Of a stretch of 64,000 nucleotides of DNA, positions 11,370 to 22,090 are shown piece after piece. The notes under the pieces are model-generated. The model was not told the origin of the DNA, searched no databases, and saw only the letters and a program-made list of their open reading frames with translations. This stretch comes from Mantis religiosa. Lineage: Eukaryota; Arthropoda; Insecta; Mantodea; Mantidae. The stretch is taken from assembly GCA_030765055.1 (NCBI GenBank), contig CM060950.1, positions 21,737,903 to 21,801,902 of the forward strand. The letters are read 5' to 3'. A program made the position numbers and the translations under genes. Positions within the stretch are counted from its first letter, which is position 1; every line of letters starts with the position of its first letter.

Positions 11370-12660
11370 TATATAAAATGATATTTCTACCCTTAAAAAA
11401 ATAAAAGATGACTAATTTAAAAAAATTTACTTACCATCCTTGGGTTAATAAACATTTTCATAACATTTTTAAATAGTTTGGTATAGCTTTAGTTCCTCAA
11501 AATAAATATAGTATTAAAATTTTAGTTAATTGATGGAAATTAATCATTTCTCCACAATAGCTGTTTATAGGCTAAGGTTTTTGATGGATAGAGTCAACAT
11601 GAAAAATTCAATGCCATGGCCGGGATTTGAACCACAGATCTCCTGGTTTCCGTCCAGTCGCTCTAACCCATTGAGCTACCATGTCAACGTGCCGTCCTGA
11701 CATTAAATTCTCCATTTCACTCGTATATTTACCCGGTAGACCACTAGGGGCTCTCGCATCCGAGATACGCTGTTTGTAGCGACTTACTATTGTCAGTACT
11801 TGAGTCCCAGGCTTCATCATTTAACTCTTACTATTTTAGTTAACTGATGGAAATTAATCGTTTCTCCACACTAGCCGTTTATAGGCTAAGGTTTTTGATG
11901 GATAGGGTCAACATAAAAAATTCAATGCCATGGCCGGGATTTGATTTTCCGTCCAGTTGCTCTAACCCATTGAGCTACCATGGTCAACGTGCCGTCCTGA
12001 CATTAAATTCTCCATTTGACTCGTATATTTCCCCGGTAGACCACTAAGGGCTCTCGCATCCGAGATACACCATTTGTAGCGACTTACTATCGTAAGTACT
12101 TGAGTCCCAGGCTTAATCATTTAACTCTTACTATTTTAGTTAATTGATGGAAATTAATCATTTCTCCACACTAACCGTTTATAGTCCGACTGGACGGAAA
12201 CCAGGAGATCCGTGGTTCAAATCCCGGCCATGGCATTGAATTTTTCATGTTAACTCTATCCATAGTATTAAAAATTTACTACATTTCTCTAAAAAAGATA
12301 AAATTCCTAATAATAAAAAATCTGTTATTTATCACTTTAATTGTTTAGATTGTGATCAGGTTTATATTGGAAAGACGATACATAATTTGGAAACCAGAAC
12401 AGACATTTTCGTAACATTAAGTATAAACAAACTGATCAATTGGCCGTAGCAGATCATTTTTGGTCATTTAACCATGAAATAAATCCTGGAGTTAAATTAT
12501 TAAAACAATTAAATGATCCAATAGATTTAATGGTTTGGGAAAAGATACTTATTTTAATAAATAACATCGCGTAATGAATTTTGAAATACCAGCTGTTGAT
12601 TTTTCTTAAGATAAGTGAAGCTTTTGTTGCAAATAGTTGTATTTGTGTAATACTTGGATT
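11370..12660 (+). mobile_element. PLE subfamily E copy split by a SINE array
   Basis: Plus-strand PLE-E protein can be read before 11522 (KKFTYHPW...) and after 12268 (a GIY-YIG piece with CLDCDQVYIGKT), with heavy frame decay at the end. The two parts join in sense if the intervening array is removed. The repeated bases ATAGTATTAAAA near 11509 and 12265 fit a target duplication made by the array. Confidence 0.7.
11523..12268. repeat. Tandem tRNA-like SINE array (SINE-3)
   Basis: Two complete units of about 303 bp (starting about 11533 and 11838) and part of a third (about 12140) run head to tail. Each unit contains, on the minus strand, a tRNA-like block: GGTAGCTCAATGGGTTAGAG (box A) to GTTCAAATCCCGG (box B). 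In the third unit the tRNA-like block is inverted (12184-12262). The array lies inside PLE-E and is flanked by an imperfect 12-14 bp repeat. Confidence 0.75.
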
Positions 12661-12669
12661 AAAGTTGAA

Positions 12670-13719
12670 AGAGCAGAATATTCTGGCTCCAGACACCACA
12701 TTTTCCTGGTAAAAGAATAGAGACAAAGAATTTACCCAGTTCTTTAAGATGAAAGACCAACTTGTTTATTGTTGTGATATACCAGGTGTAATACAACTGG
12801 AAAGACAAAACATACAATAATAATGACCAATGTTCATTGACACTTAGAAAAGAAATCTGAAAGCCATTTTATTCCAGAATAGAAGCAAATTTCCCTGAAT
12901 ACTAGTTGCACATTTTGTGTTTCTAAAAGAATTAGTGTATATGGAAATCTTGAAACTGTTTTAGAATTAACTAAGGTAATTTCAAAATAGGAATGAACAT
13001 AAGGCGGCGCTAGGCGTGGCTGGTTTAGCGAAAGAGATGTATGTGACGTATAATTCAACATGCGGACCGGCTTGCTTTGCTGAACTCTACGGTTAATTTC
13101 TTTGTGCGCTCAAAAGATACTAATTACAGAATTCTTTTGTTTTTCCCATGACGCAGAGCTACTTTTTCTGAGGGTGACTGTCCAAACCCCATGTTTATAG
13201 GACATTTGGTTTCAGAGATATGGAACGATAAGATGCCTGACTAGAAAGAAAAGAATCATTAACTGTCAGTGAAGAAAAACACACATGTGCTATGCTGCAG
13301 TTGCTTTTTTTTTACCTTGCATTCAGTATGGTGGTGATCTTTTAAGAGTGCAAACTTACTTTTCAAAGCTGGTACATATGTTGCTTAGCAAGCCTAGTAC
13401 TAGTGTGCCTAGTACCGACTGTATGATTTTACATAAGCAGACTAGAAATATTATTTTTCATGTGTATTCCTTCTTCAAACAGTTGTCAATTAAACATTTT
13501 CGAAAGTACAAATTTGCACAAGTTTGTCACGTGAGTGCTCATTCTGTGACAAACATTGTTAAAGAAGGCAAACAGTTCACCAAATTAAAAATTCTCATAT
13601 TTAGGTCTCCTTGAAAACATCTAGCAGCTAAAAACATGCTACCAAATTAGAAGAATTAGAAGATTTTCAAAAGTGTGTTTTACATAGAACGATTTATGAT
13701 TTTGAAGCAGTTATTTTAG
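12670..13719. other. No gene recognised
   Basis: About 1 kb without convincing coding potential. The open frame at 13285-13614 (109 residues) has no motif I recognise and a hydrophobic, low-complexity composition; I do not call it a gene. Confidence 0.4.
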
Positions 13720-13834
13720 ATATTTTATGTTCTATTGTGTAAGGACTATGATACAATGAAGCACAAAATCACTACAATTTTGAGTCAAACTAATACTCAA
13801 TGCTCCACTTATTGCTAGTATTTACCTAGAACGT

Positions 13835-13864
13835 GTTTCGTTAGGATCTTCCTAACATCATCAG
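13835..13864 (-). ncRNA. Hammerhead-like core in PLE-B terminus
   Basis: On the minus strand CTGATGA (13858-13864) is followed by T, a perfect 7-bp stem GTTAGGA/TCCTAAC with an AGA loop, then GAAAC (13835-13839). This is the conserved hammerhead catalytic core with stem II. Stems I and III are not clear from inspection, so activity is uncertain. Diverged versions occur at 6658, 7880, 16083 and 25695. Confidence 0.45.
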
Positions 13865-13874
13865 CTGTTGTCAA

Positions 13875-14237
13875 CTACTGGTGTCGGTTCGGTGAACTCC
13901 TCGGAGGTGATAGGTGCGTCTCTGTCGGTATCTTGATGATCTTGAAATTTGGGTTTTCTTCAAAGGTAGTGTCGAAATTAAACAATTTTCTTTCATGTTT
14001 CTTTATGAAGATTTTTTTTCCCACGTGGTTAATGCAGCTGGACCTTGGGCACCTTTTTAATAAGTGAATTTCTTGTTTTATATCATGATTCTCCTTCCAA
14101 AAATGGTACGCTACCGCCAATTTATCTATTTCTTTGTTCCTGATGTTCCTAAAATGCTCTTTAAGCCTAATGTTCAAGTTCCTTTTTGTTTTTCCAATGT
14201 AAAAGTTGTCACAGCCCTTGCAATTTATCCGGTACAC
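13875..14237 (-). pseudogene. PLE-B GIY-YIG endonuclease, minus arm
   Basis: The 120-residue frame starts with YRINCKGCDNFYIGKTKRNLN: the YIG half with CxxC intact. It continues through KEHFRNIRNKE and the C-terminal WKENHD...KRCPRS region to the end. The GIY residues lie just upstream in another frame, so a frameshift near 14230 splits the nuclease. Confidence 0.8.
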
Positions 14238-14299
14238 ACCTGATTTTTTTGTCTGTGGGTATCTCCTTTGTACTATGTGATTTCAAAAGGTGTTGTACA

Positions 14300-14760
14300 C
14301 TAAATTTGTTCTGTGGGGCCAATAATATAGTGTTCTTTGAAGACTTTTTGGAAAAGGTGTGTAGCTCTGGAATGATATGTAAATTTTCTGTATGAAGTTT
14401 CATTGCTGATTGGGGAAAGAGTAGTTACTTGTTTGCACCTTTGTTGTCTTTGGAATTTATCGATTTTCTTGTTGACCAGTTTAGCACTGAATCCATTGTA
14501 TTCTGCAATGTGAATGATATTGTACTCTTTGACATATTCTATTTTGTTTAAAGGTACATAAACAAGCCTGTAAGTTAAACTGTTGATATCAGCATGCTTG
14601 TGTTGTCTTGGGTTACTTCCATCTGATTTTATGAAATTTTCTGTGTGTGTTTCATTTCTATGTATGCCAAATTCAAGTTCATTATGTTTTCTGTTAAGTT
14701 TCAAATCTAAGAAAGGGATTTCATTGTTTGTCTCTTTTTCTATGGAACATTTTATTACAG
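14300..14760 (-). pseudogene. PLE-B RT-endonuclease connector, minus arm
   Basis: The frame holds IPFLDLKLNRKHNELEFGIHR, then ADINSLTYRLVYVPLN and FTYHSRATHLFQKVFKEH, the connector between RT motif C and GIY-YIG in PLEs. It runs to 14818 in the same frame, but the first residues do not match PLE and may reflect the junction sequence. Confidence 0.75.
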
Positions 14761-14845
14761 GATTTTGTTCCCAAGTGTTCCGAGAGACAAACTCATAGAG
14801 TACATGCAAATATGGCATCAGTCCCTGTAATTAGACCAAAACATC

Positions 14846-15148
14846 ATGGAGGAATACCTTCACTTAACTAATATTTGCATTGAACAGTCCTTTTTTACAT
14901 TCAATAAAAACTTTTTCAAACAAAAATCAGGACCATCTATGGGCAACCCATTGTCCCCATTTTTGGCAGGCCTCTTCATGAGCTTTTTGGAAACCCATAT
15001 CACAAAGGCATTCCCACTAATTTTAAAACATGACATTTGGGCAATAGTAAATGAGAAACAAGTGGACAATGCATTAAAACTACTTAATTTACAAAATCCT
15101 GCAATAAAATTTTCCATAGAAAAAGAGACAATGAAAACCCTTTCTTAG
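14846..15148 (+). pseudogene. PLE-B reverse transcriptase fragment, plus arm
   Basis: The frame contains LTNICIEQSFFTFN, RT motif B (SGPSMGNPLSPFLAGLF) and LETHITKAFP. The YVDDI motif expected next is destroyed: the sequence reads KHDIWAIVNEKQ, consistent with a small deletion over the catalytic Asp pair. It then re-enters the connector (ALKLLNLQNPAIKFSIE). Confidence 0.8.
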
Positions 15149-15297
15149 ATTTGAAACTTAACAGAAAACATAATAAACTTGAATTTGGCATACATAGAAG
15201 GGAAATACACACAGAAATATTGCATAAAATCAGATGGATATAACCCAAGAAAACACAAGCATGCTGTTATCAACAGTTTAACTTACAGGCTTGTTAA

Positions 15298-15445
15298 TAT
15301 TTATTTGCTTTTTCTACTTTAGACTTTTGTTGGATCCTGTATCTGTTACAGTTTTTAGTCTTATGTAACTTTTTATATTTATCTTTGTATCTTGAACTGA
15401 CGTGTCCTATAACATATGTATTATGTTCCAAAGGATGAAATAATG
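15298..15445 (+). repeat. LINE 3'-UTR fragment inserted in PLE-B
   Basis: This block is the reverse complement of about 56739-56886 and shares the terminal bases TTCCAAAG and ATGAAATA. It interrupts the PLE-B connector between LTYRLVN and the VPLNK-type segment. It is a 5'-truncated LINE 3' end, younger than the PLE insertion. Confidence 0.65.
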
Positions 15446-15525
15446 TACCTTTAAACAAGATAGAATATGTCAAAGAGTACAATAATATCATTCACATTGC
15501 AGAACACAATGGATTCAGTGCTGAA

Positions 15526-16130
15526 TTGGTCAACAAGAAAATTGATAAATTCAAAAGACAACAAAGATGCAAACAAGTAACTACTCTTTCCCCAATCAGC
15601 AGTGAAACTTCATACAGAAAATTTACATATCATCCCAGAGCTACACACCGTTTCCAAAAAGTCTTCAAAGAACACAATATTACTTTGGCCCCACAGAACA
15701 AATTTAGTGTACAACACCTTTTGAAATCACCTAATACAAAGGAGATACCCACAGACAAAAAAATCAGGTGTGTACTGGATAAATTACAAGGGCTGTGACA
15801 ACTTTTACATTGGAAAAACAGAAAGGAACTTGAACATTAGGCTTAAAGAGCATTTTAGGAACATCAGGAACAAAGAAATTGATAAATAGGCGGTAGCGTA
15901 CCATTTTTGGAAGGAGAATCATGATATAGAACAAGAAATTCACTTGTTAAAAGGTGGCCAAGGTCCAGCTGCATTAAACACGCGGGAAAAAATCTTCATA
16001 AAGAAATATGAAAGAAAATTGTTTAATTTCAACACTACCTTTGAAGAAAACCCAAATTTCAAGTTCATCAAGATACCGACAGATGATGTTAGGAAGATCC
16101 TAACGAAACACGTTCTAGGTAAATACTAGC
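15526..16130 (+). pseudogene. PLE-B connector and GIY-YIG, plus arm
   Basis: 15526-15798 encodes VNKKIDKFKRQQRCK...FTYHPRATHRFQKVFKEHN up to the GIY region. A shifted frame (about 15790-15890) gives YIGKTERNLNIRLKEHFRN and 15944-16129 the C-terminus (FIKKYERKLFNFNTTFEENPNF). A stop (TAG at about 15887) and one frameshift inactivate it. It mirrors the minus arm. Confidence 0.8.
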
Positions 16131-16185
16131 AAATAAGTGGAGCATTGAGTATTTGTTCGACTCAAAATTGTATATATTTTATGTT

Positions 16186-17687
16186 GTTTGAGAGGAATAG
16201 TTGGAAGAATTGTAATGTTAAATGAAATGGATAAAATGTAAGGTAGGTTATGTGTAACCATGACAAACTCAAATGAGAGGAAGTTGTTAAAAGATCTTTC
16301 TTCTGCTTAAGAACGCTGTAAGAGAAAGACGTCTCTCTGAGGTTGTGCAGAATTATTTTGAGTGTGCATTTAAGATGCACAAATAGTGTGTGTGTGTAAG
16401 AAAGAAATAGTTTTAGTTTCACTCTTCTTCAGATCATTGAAGTGTAAAGATGTGTTATCTGTAGTGCTGATCTGCAAGTTCGCAGAATCTTAATCTGCAA
16501 GGAGTAATCTGAGTATTTTATAAAAGGGTATAATCTACAGATCGTGACAGTGTGATAGGATATAATAATGGTTTTAGTAAAATAAATTCCAATATTTTGA
16601 AGAAGAGTAAATTTGTTATTGTTTTCTACAAATTATTGCGCAAGTGAATTGTTCTCTTGTTCACAGTTTTAAGGTTCAGATTACATATATATGTTTTAAC
16701 ACACATGCTGAAATATAAGCGAACTTGTCTATAAGCATCTGTATGCTACGTGGGTTCGGTGAGACAAAGACAAATATGTCTTCTATCTCTGTCACCCGCT
16801 TGCTATGGAACTGGCAATGCCAAGAAAGTACGCTAGCTGTATTGGCTGTTCCCATGTTCATTCTTATTTTGTAGCTACTGTACAAGGATTATCAATGGCT
16901 ATTGTGTAGACCTAAGGCATCCAAAATCTTGCTAGTGCAGCAAGAAGGAGCACATATAAGATACCCATCCTTCTTAAATAAATGGAACAGTTGAAATAGG
17001 GTTAAACACTGGACAGGGAGACAATGGCATAAGAGAAAAATTTTTTAACACCAGGAGGGAAGAAAAGTAATTGGTGGCAGCCTAGTTGATGCATCCACCC
17101 CCAAACAAAGTGTTAATGCCTCTTTTGCATATAAAATTACATATTATGAAACAGTACATGAAAGCAATGGACAGGAATAGTTTGTGTTTCAATTAACTGA
17201 GAGTAAATTTTCTGTGACGTCTGAAGCTCAGATAAAAGAGGGTATATTTAGTGCACCTCAACAAGATAGCTAATAGAAAAATGCATTTTTGAACATGATG
17301 AATAATAGAAAACCATAAGGATAGTGTGCTTTCAAAGAGGTAATAAGTTTCTTGGAAATATTAAAGTTCTGTGATGCAAAATAGATACGAGAAATATACT
17401 ACAAAAGCTATGAGTTTCTGGGCAAAATATGAGTTTAAAGCTTCACTTCTTGTAAACTATTTTCCTGATAATTTGGGATCCCTTAGAGATGAACAAGGTG
17501 AGTTATTTCATTAAGAAATCAAGGAGATGGAGGGGAGATATCAGAGTTGGTGGAACCTTTTAATGTTAGCGGACTAACATTAAGAAGTTCCTTAATCACA
17601 ACATAAACGTAAATCAACAAAACCATCTTTTCGGCCATGGAAGAAGTAACTTCAGGCCTTCTTTGGCACATATACAGGTATTTGTAT
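16186..17687. other. No gene recognised
   Basis: About 1.5 kb of anonymous sequence. Short open frames at 16162-16422 and 16676-16885 carry no recognised motif. Confidence 0.45.
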
Positions 17688-17691
17688 ATAT

Positions 17692-18227
17692 TGTGACTTC
17701 GTGGGTTCGTGAAATGAAAAGTCCAATTTCACCACTCAAAAATGTTCTTTATTTCCACCGACTTATAGTTTAACACTTGCCAATTACACAGTATTACGTG
17801 CTGCACACAATTACAATTCACCAGTTCGTCCGTTACAATTTCACTTGTACTCGCGACTACATAAACTCCGATGCACGTACACAGTCTCCTTCGTTAACAC
17901 GGCGCTCCTTTCCACGCACGTCACTAACTCTTACACCAAGAACTGCGACTGTCTCCTCACTCACACTCACTAACCAACTGACTCAACTCCGTCCGTCTGT
18001 AACCCTCTTTATATAGGAATATCGCCGGTTTCTAGTGACCAGGGGAATGTTCCAGATTCCGTAATTTCGAGAAACAGGTGTAGAGAAACAGACGACACAG
18101 TCATGTTTTTCCCCTGACCACAGCCTGTCACCACTGTAGGACAAACGAGGCGAGGGCGTGGCTAACCGAACCTTCCCTGTCTCCCGCTTTCAGCTGCTTC
18201 ACAGGGTGTTCCAGCGCTCGCGTTACA
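17692..18227 (-). repeat. 3' LTR of gypsy element
   Basis: Bounded by TGTGAC...TTACA. On the minus strand it has a TATATAAAG box (about 18007-18016) and an AATAAA poly(A) signal (17748-17753). It differs from the other LTR at only about ten positions by eye, implying recent insertion. Confidence 0.9.
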
Positions 18228-19460
18228 CTGCTCCCTCCTCAAAGCTGTTCGCCCCGAACAGCCCCATCGTAGCGTGCGAGGCGGTCCAGGTGTACCACCA
18301 GCATCTGCCCGGAGTCTGAGCCAGAAGTAGCGCTGCCGTAGTTTGTGAATCATTCGGTTCGCTCCCAGGTGTCCTCCTGAAGTACCGGCGTGCACTTCCT
18401 CCAAGACTTCCGGGACCTTACTCCGGGGAAGTACCAACTGTCCTCTCTGCGCCTTCCCATCGGGTGACTCCCATACCCGGAACAGCACGCCCACTCTGGT
18501 CTTCAACGAGTCCCATTGGGCCCAGTACGACTTGTAGGTGGCGCTCCTCGGTGCGATGTCCTCCCAGGTTGGCCTCGTCCCTGCCTCCACTTCCCTCAAA
18601 AGTGGCCCCAAGTCTGCGTCCGCCAGCTGCTCCCTCCTCAGGCCTGCGCTATCCCAGCCTTCAGCAGGCACTGCCACAACTACTCGGACTGCTGCGGCAC
18701 GCTCCTTCTCTTCCACTCTGGTGCACTGACCGCACTCTACTGAACAGGGTCTTCGGGACATGGCGTCTGCGTTATCGTGACTCTTCCCTCTACGATGTTC
18801 CGAGGTGAAGTCGTACTCCTGCAGCCTCTGGACCCAACGTGCTGTCTGGCCTTCCAGGTTCTGCGATAGGACACCTCCAATGCAATGGTCACTAGCGTCG
18901 GTGTCCACAATGAAGGCGCCACCCGGTTGTGGGAAACCCAAAGTTGGAGCACTGCACAGGGTCTCCTTCGGGTGCTGGAAAGCGTCTTCGGCGTCCTCCG
19001 TCCACACATAAGGCCGGTTTTCCTCCGTCAGGCGGGTGAGGGGTTTTGCGATGTTGTCGGCCTTTTCCTCTAAATCGTTAAGGCGGTCGTCTACTTGACC
19101 CTTCCGCTTGCCCAGATTCGTGACGTCATCCCTCACGCCGGCCAACCGTTCCTCAAACTTGGCGGCGAGAGCCTCGTTCGCCACCTTCATTTCGGTAGCC
19201 AGACGGTCATTCGCTGCTCTCATTTCCGTGGTTAACTCGGCCTTAATTTGTTGCATCTTCTCGGTGATGTTGTCCCTAGCCGTCCTGATTAGTTTCAGTT
19301 CCGCGGCCAGGTTATTTCTAGTCTCCAGCTTCTCTGTTAATTCGGCCTGCATTTCTTCCATCTTCCTGGTGATGTTGTCGTTGGCCGTCTTCATTTCCGA
19401 GATTAGTTCGGCCTTCATTTCCATCATCTTCTCCAAACATTTTTCCAATGCCGCGTCCAT
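18162..19460 (-). CDS. Fused gag-RT-integrase ORF of non-autonomous gypsy element
   Basis: A 432-residue open frame starting 26 bases after the primer site. Residues about 1-140 are Lys/Glu/Met-rich heptads (coiled coil, gag-like). Then ENRPYVWTEDAEDAF and FIVDTDASDHCIGGVLSQ are the RT end and RNase H start. A jump at LEGQTARW removes about 70 residues and resumes at QRLQEYDF...DNADAMSRRPC. Next is the integrase zinc region HAGTSGGHLGANRMIHKLRQRYFW, which breaks off before its Cys pair and runs into the LTR. No protease or integrase catalytic core remains. Staying open across three deletions is notable. Confidence 0.85.
   Translation of the reverse strand: MDAALEKCLEKMMEMKAELISEMKTANDNITRKMEEMQAELTEKLETRNNLAAELKLIRTARDNITEKMQQIKAELTTEMRAANDRLATEMKVANEALAAKFEERLAGVRDDVTNLGKRKGQVDDRLNDLEEKADNIAKPLTRLTEENRPYVWTEDAEDAFQHPKETLCSAPTLGFPQPGGAFIVDTDASDHCIGGVLSQNLEGQTARWVQRLQEYDFTSEHRRGKSHDNADAMSRRPCSVECGQCTRVEEKERAAAVRVVVAVPAEGWDSAGLRREQLADADLGPLLREVEAGTRPTWEDIAPRSATYKSYWAQWDSLKTRVGVLFRVWESPDGKAQRGQLVLPRSKVPEVLEEVHAGTSGGHLGANRMIHKLRQRYFWLRLRADAGGTPGPPRTLRWGCSGRTALRREQCNASAGTPCEAAESGRQGRFG
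18228..18242 (-). other. Polypurine tract
   Basis: On the minus strand TTGAGGAGGGAGCAG directly precedes the 3' LTR, the expected site for plus-strand DNA priming. Confidence 0.7.
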
Positions 19461-19485
19461 GGTTGTAATGTTCGGTGATGTTGTT

Positions 19486-19503
19486 ATCCCACTTCTGACA
19501 CCA
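19486..19503 (-). other. Primer binding site (tRNA-Leu type)
   Basis: TGGTGTCAGAAGTGGGAT on the minus strand starts one base inside the 5' LTR. It is complementary to the 3' end of a leucine tRNA (…CCCACTTCTGACACCA), the match judged from memory of tRNA-Leu(CAA). Confidence 0.75.
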
Positions 19504-19504
19504 G

Positions 19505-20044
19505 TGTGACTTCGTGGGTTCGTGAAATGAAAAGTCCAATTTCACCACTCAAAAATGTTCTTTATTTCCACCGACTTACAGTTTAACACTTGCCAATTAC
19601 ACAGTATTACGTGCTGCACACAATTACAATTCACCAGTTCGTCCGTTACAATTTCACTTGTACTCGCGACTACGTAAACTCCGATGCACGTACACAGTCT
19701 CGTTCGTTAACACGGCGCTCCTTTCCACGCACGTCACTGACTAACTCTTACACCAAGAACTGCGACTGTCTCCTCACTCACACTCACTAACCAACTGACT
19801 CATCTCCGTCCGTCTGTAACCCCCTTTATATAGGAATATAGCCGGTTTCTAGTGACCAGGGGAATGTTCCAGATTCCGTAATTTCGAGAAACAGGTGTAG
19901 AGAAACAGACGACACAGTCATGTTTTTCCCCTGACCACAGCCTGTCACCACTGTAGGACAAACGAGGCGAGGGCGTGGCTAACCGAACCTTCCCTGTCTC
20001 CCGCTTTCAGCTGCTTCACAGGGTGTTCCAGCGCTCGCGTTACT
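19505..20044 (-). repeat. 5' LTR of gypsy element
   Basis: The 540-bp partner of 17692-18227, with a few substitutions and a small indel (CACTGACTAACTC versus CACTAACTC). It contains the same TATA box (about 19824-19832) and drives minus-strand transcription. Confidence 0.9.
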
Positions 20045-20048
20045 ATAT

Positions 20049-21690
20049 TTAATATTCAGACATTTTGCTTTTTATGTTCATTTTGTAACGCATGATTTTT
20101 ACATCAAAGACATTTTCAAAATATTATTTTGTGATTTGTGAGAAGATGGAGAAAAATGAATGGCATCATTCAATTTAGCACACCGAAATTTGTTAACATC
20201 ACCTTTCATTTCGCAGACCAGTGAACAAAAGTTATGTTTTGCAGGACAGTATTATTAGCAGCACAAAGGATGCATGCTAAAGTGACATTAATTGACATTA
20301 TAGAGATGTGTCAAAGTGTTGTATTTTTGTAAAAGAGAGACTGATTGTACGTTAGCATTTATTTTGAATATAGGAATTACTCTAAATTAAATTTTTTGCC
20401 TTCTTATTCTAGCTGTTTTAGCAATTTTATTCCAATTTAGGAGTATATACATATTATATGAAACTAATTTTTTCATTCATTGTTTAGTGTGGTATATTAT
20501 ACAAGACTAATGCTTAGCAACATTGTTGTTAGTAAACTGATTGTAAATTTCTTGCTGTTTAGGGGAACAGTGATAGGCGCTGTGGAAGCAGCTGCAATGA
20601 AGAGTGAACGTCTCCAGATTTCATAAGCATGCTGAAAATGCTGCTCTTGAATTTGTCCATGTCTGCATTTTGTACACCTGTTAGATGCTAGTATTGATGA
20701 AAAAATTCTGTGAGCCTAATTCTCTTCCCAGGCACCAGATATTTGATGTTTTGACAAATTAATTAAAGCATTTTTTAATACAAAATGCAACATTGTATGT
20801 GCATGGAAATACAATATATGGAACGTTTTACAAAATAACATTGTATAAGTAAATGGTAGTTGTTTTCACTGTAAAAGTACATATTTATGTTTATTCTGTT
20901 AATACTCTTGATTCTGTTATTTCTTGAAAGTGTTTGCCCTGCAAGAATTTGTCTTATTCACATTTAACAAAGAGATTTTCACAGAATCTTTTGATAATTC
21001 ATAATTTAAAAAACTATTTTAGCTAATTTTTATGTATCTATGTTTATTCCATTAATACTCTTGATTCTGCTATTTCTGGAAACTGTTTGCCCTGGAATAA
21101 TTTGTCTTATTCACATTTAACATGATAGAGATTGTCACTGAATCTATTGATATCCCAAATTCATAATTTAAAAATATATTAGCTAATTGTCTGGCAAGGC
21201 CAAGAATATGTTTAAATGTTTAAATCCCAGAAAAGGGAAACCTGTGTGCTACTATTTATGTTAATGGATGTGAAGTGAAGAAGTTTCAAATGCAATTGTT
21301 TGATGTAAGAGGAAGTATCTTATATCATAGTGACTTGCTGTTGTTTACTGCATGATACAAAATCAGTCTTTAATGGTGTAAGCAGAGTGCTTCCTGGATC
21401 TGAAATTCTTAAAGAGTAACATGGTTGATAAAATTATAACGAAGGTCACAAAGAATTAGGGTAAGAGTAGCTAGTGTGGGGCACTTAAGGTATTTTGCTC
21501 GTAAAATTGTAATTTTATATTATAACAACCTGAAACTAGATTCACTTAAAAATTTGTAAGCCCTGTGAGCAATCAGTGCAATGTGAAATTTTAATATGCA
21601 CTAGAATTATAATTTAAGCAGAATAATAATGCTTAACAATTTCTTTATGGTCTGACATTTATGGGTAGTATGGGACAAAGTAGAAAATTT
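20049..21690. other. No gene recognised; contains a tandem duplication
   Basis: AT-rich anonymous sequence. About 20881-21035 and 21036-21200 are diverged head-to-tail copies of a unit of roughly 155 bp (shared landmarks TTAATACTCTTGATTCTG and TTTGTCTTATTCACATTTAAC). Confidence 0.55.
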
Positions 21691-21779
21691 AAAATAAAAG
21701 TTGAAATATTTTCATATAGTTTTATTTGAACATCAAATATGTCAAAAAACACATCACATTAACTTTGGTACATTTTCAA

Positions 21780-22090
21780 ATCAGATCTTTTCTTCAGTAT
21801 CAATTTTTGCTGTGATTACAATTGTCACAAAAGTAATAAAGATCATCTTCAAGCTCTGCACAATCATGTGCCCATTCACATTAATAACATTGAATCCAGG
21901 TTTCATTGAAATTTTTGCAGTAGATGATGCAATCTGTGTTCTGAATGTCTTTGTTCACATTGGATTTTGGCTTGGGTTTTGTTACTTTTAGATCTAGAAC
22001 TCTCTTTTTCCTAAATAGGTATACGTTGTATTTCCTTCACAAGCAATGTATTCTTATGTAGACTTGAGTTAAAACTTCACTCCTCTGGAT
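21780..22090 (-). pseudogene. PHD-like zinc-finger remnant, possibly a pogo/DDE transposase C-terminus
   Basis: Minus-strand reading gives DCIIYCKNF...WIQCY*CEWAHDCAE...YYFCDNC: the Cys/His spacing of a PHD-type finger with an in-frame stop. Similar fingers end many insect pogo/Tigger-like DDE transposases, which is my basis for the suggestion. Frames upstream (22117-22308) have no motif I can name. Confidence 0.4.

Larger units (their letters stand above)
13732..16173. mobile_element. PLE subfamily B palindromic (fold-back) insertion
   Basis: 13732 to about 14828 is a minus-strand PLE-B 3' half and about 14830-16173 is a plus-strand PLE-B copy with more of the RT, joined 5' end to 5' end. 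Both outer ends carry the same 3' terminus. The whole is bounded by the 12-bp duplication ATATTTTATGTT (13720-13731 and 16174-16185), so it entered as one unit. A LINE 3' end (about 15298-15445) was inserted later in the plus-strand arm. Confidence 0.85.
17692..20044 (-). mobile_element. Internally deleted Ty3/gypsy LTR retrotransposon
   Basis: Two near-identical LTRs (17692-18227 and 19505-20044) enclose only about 1.28 kb. A leucine-tRNA-type primer site (19486-19503) and polypurine tract (18228-18242) show that transcription runs on the minus strand. ATAT duplications flank it (17688-17691 and 20045-20048). The single ORF joins gag-like, RT/RNase H and integrase pieces, so most of pol is missing and the copy would depend on proteins in trans. 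Confidence 0.9.

Noticed and set aside
11357..11376. Short (AT)n run as a promoter element
   Set aside because: It is a simple repeat at a PLE junction with no gene following.
11608..12047. tRNA genes at the GGTAGCTCAATGG...GTTCAAATCC blocks
   Set aside because: The acceptor stem does not pair and the blocks recur within 303-bp units, so they are SINE heads, not tRNA genes.
13285..13614. 109-residue plus-strand frame as a possible small gene
   Set aside because: It carries no motif and its Cys/Phe/Ser-rich composition is typical of random AT-rich translation.
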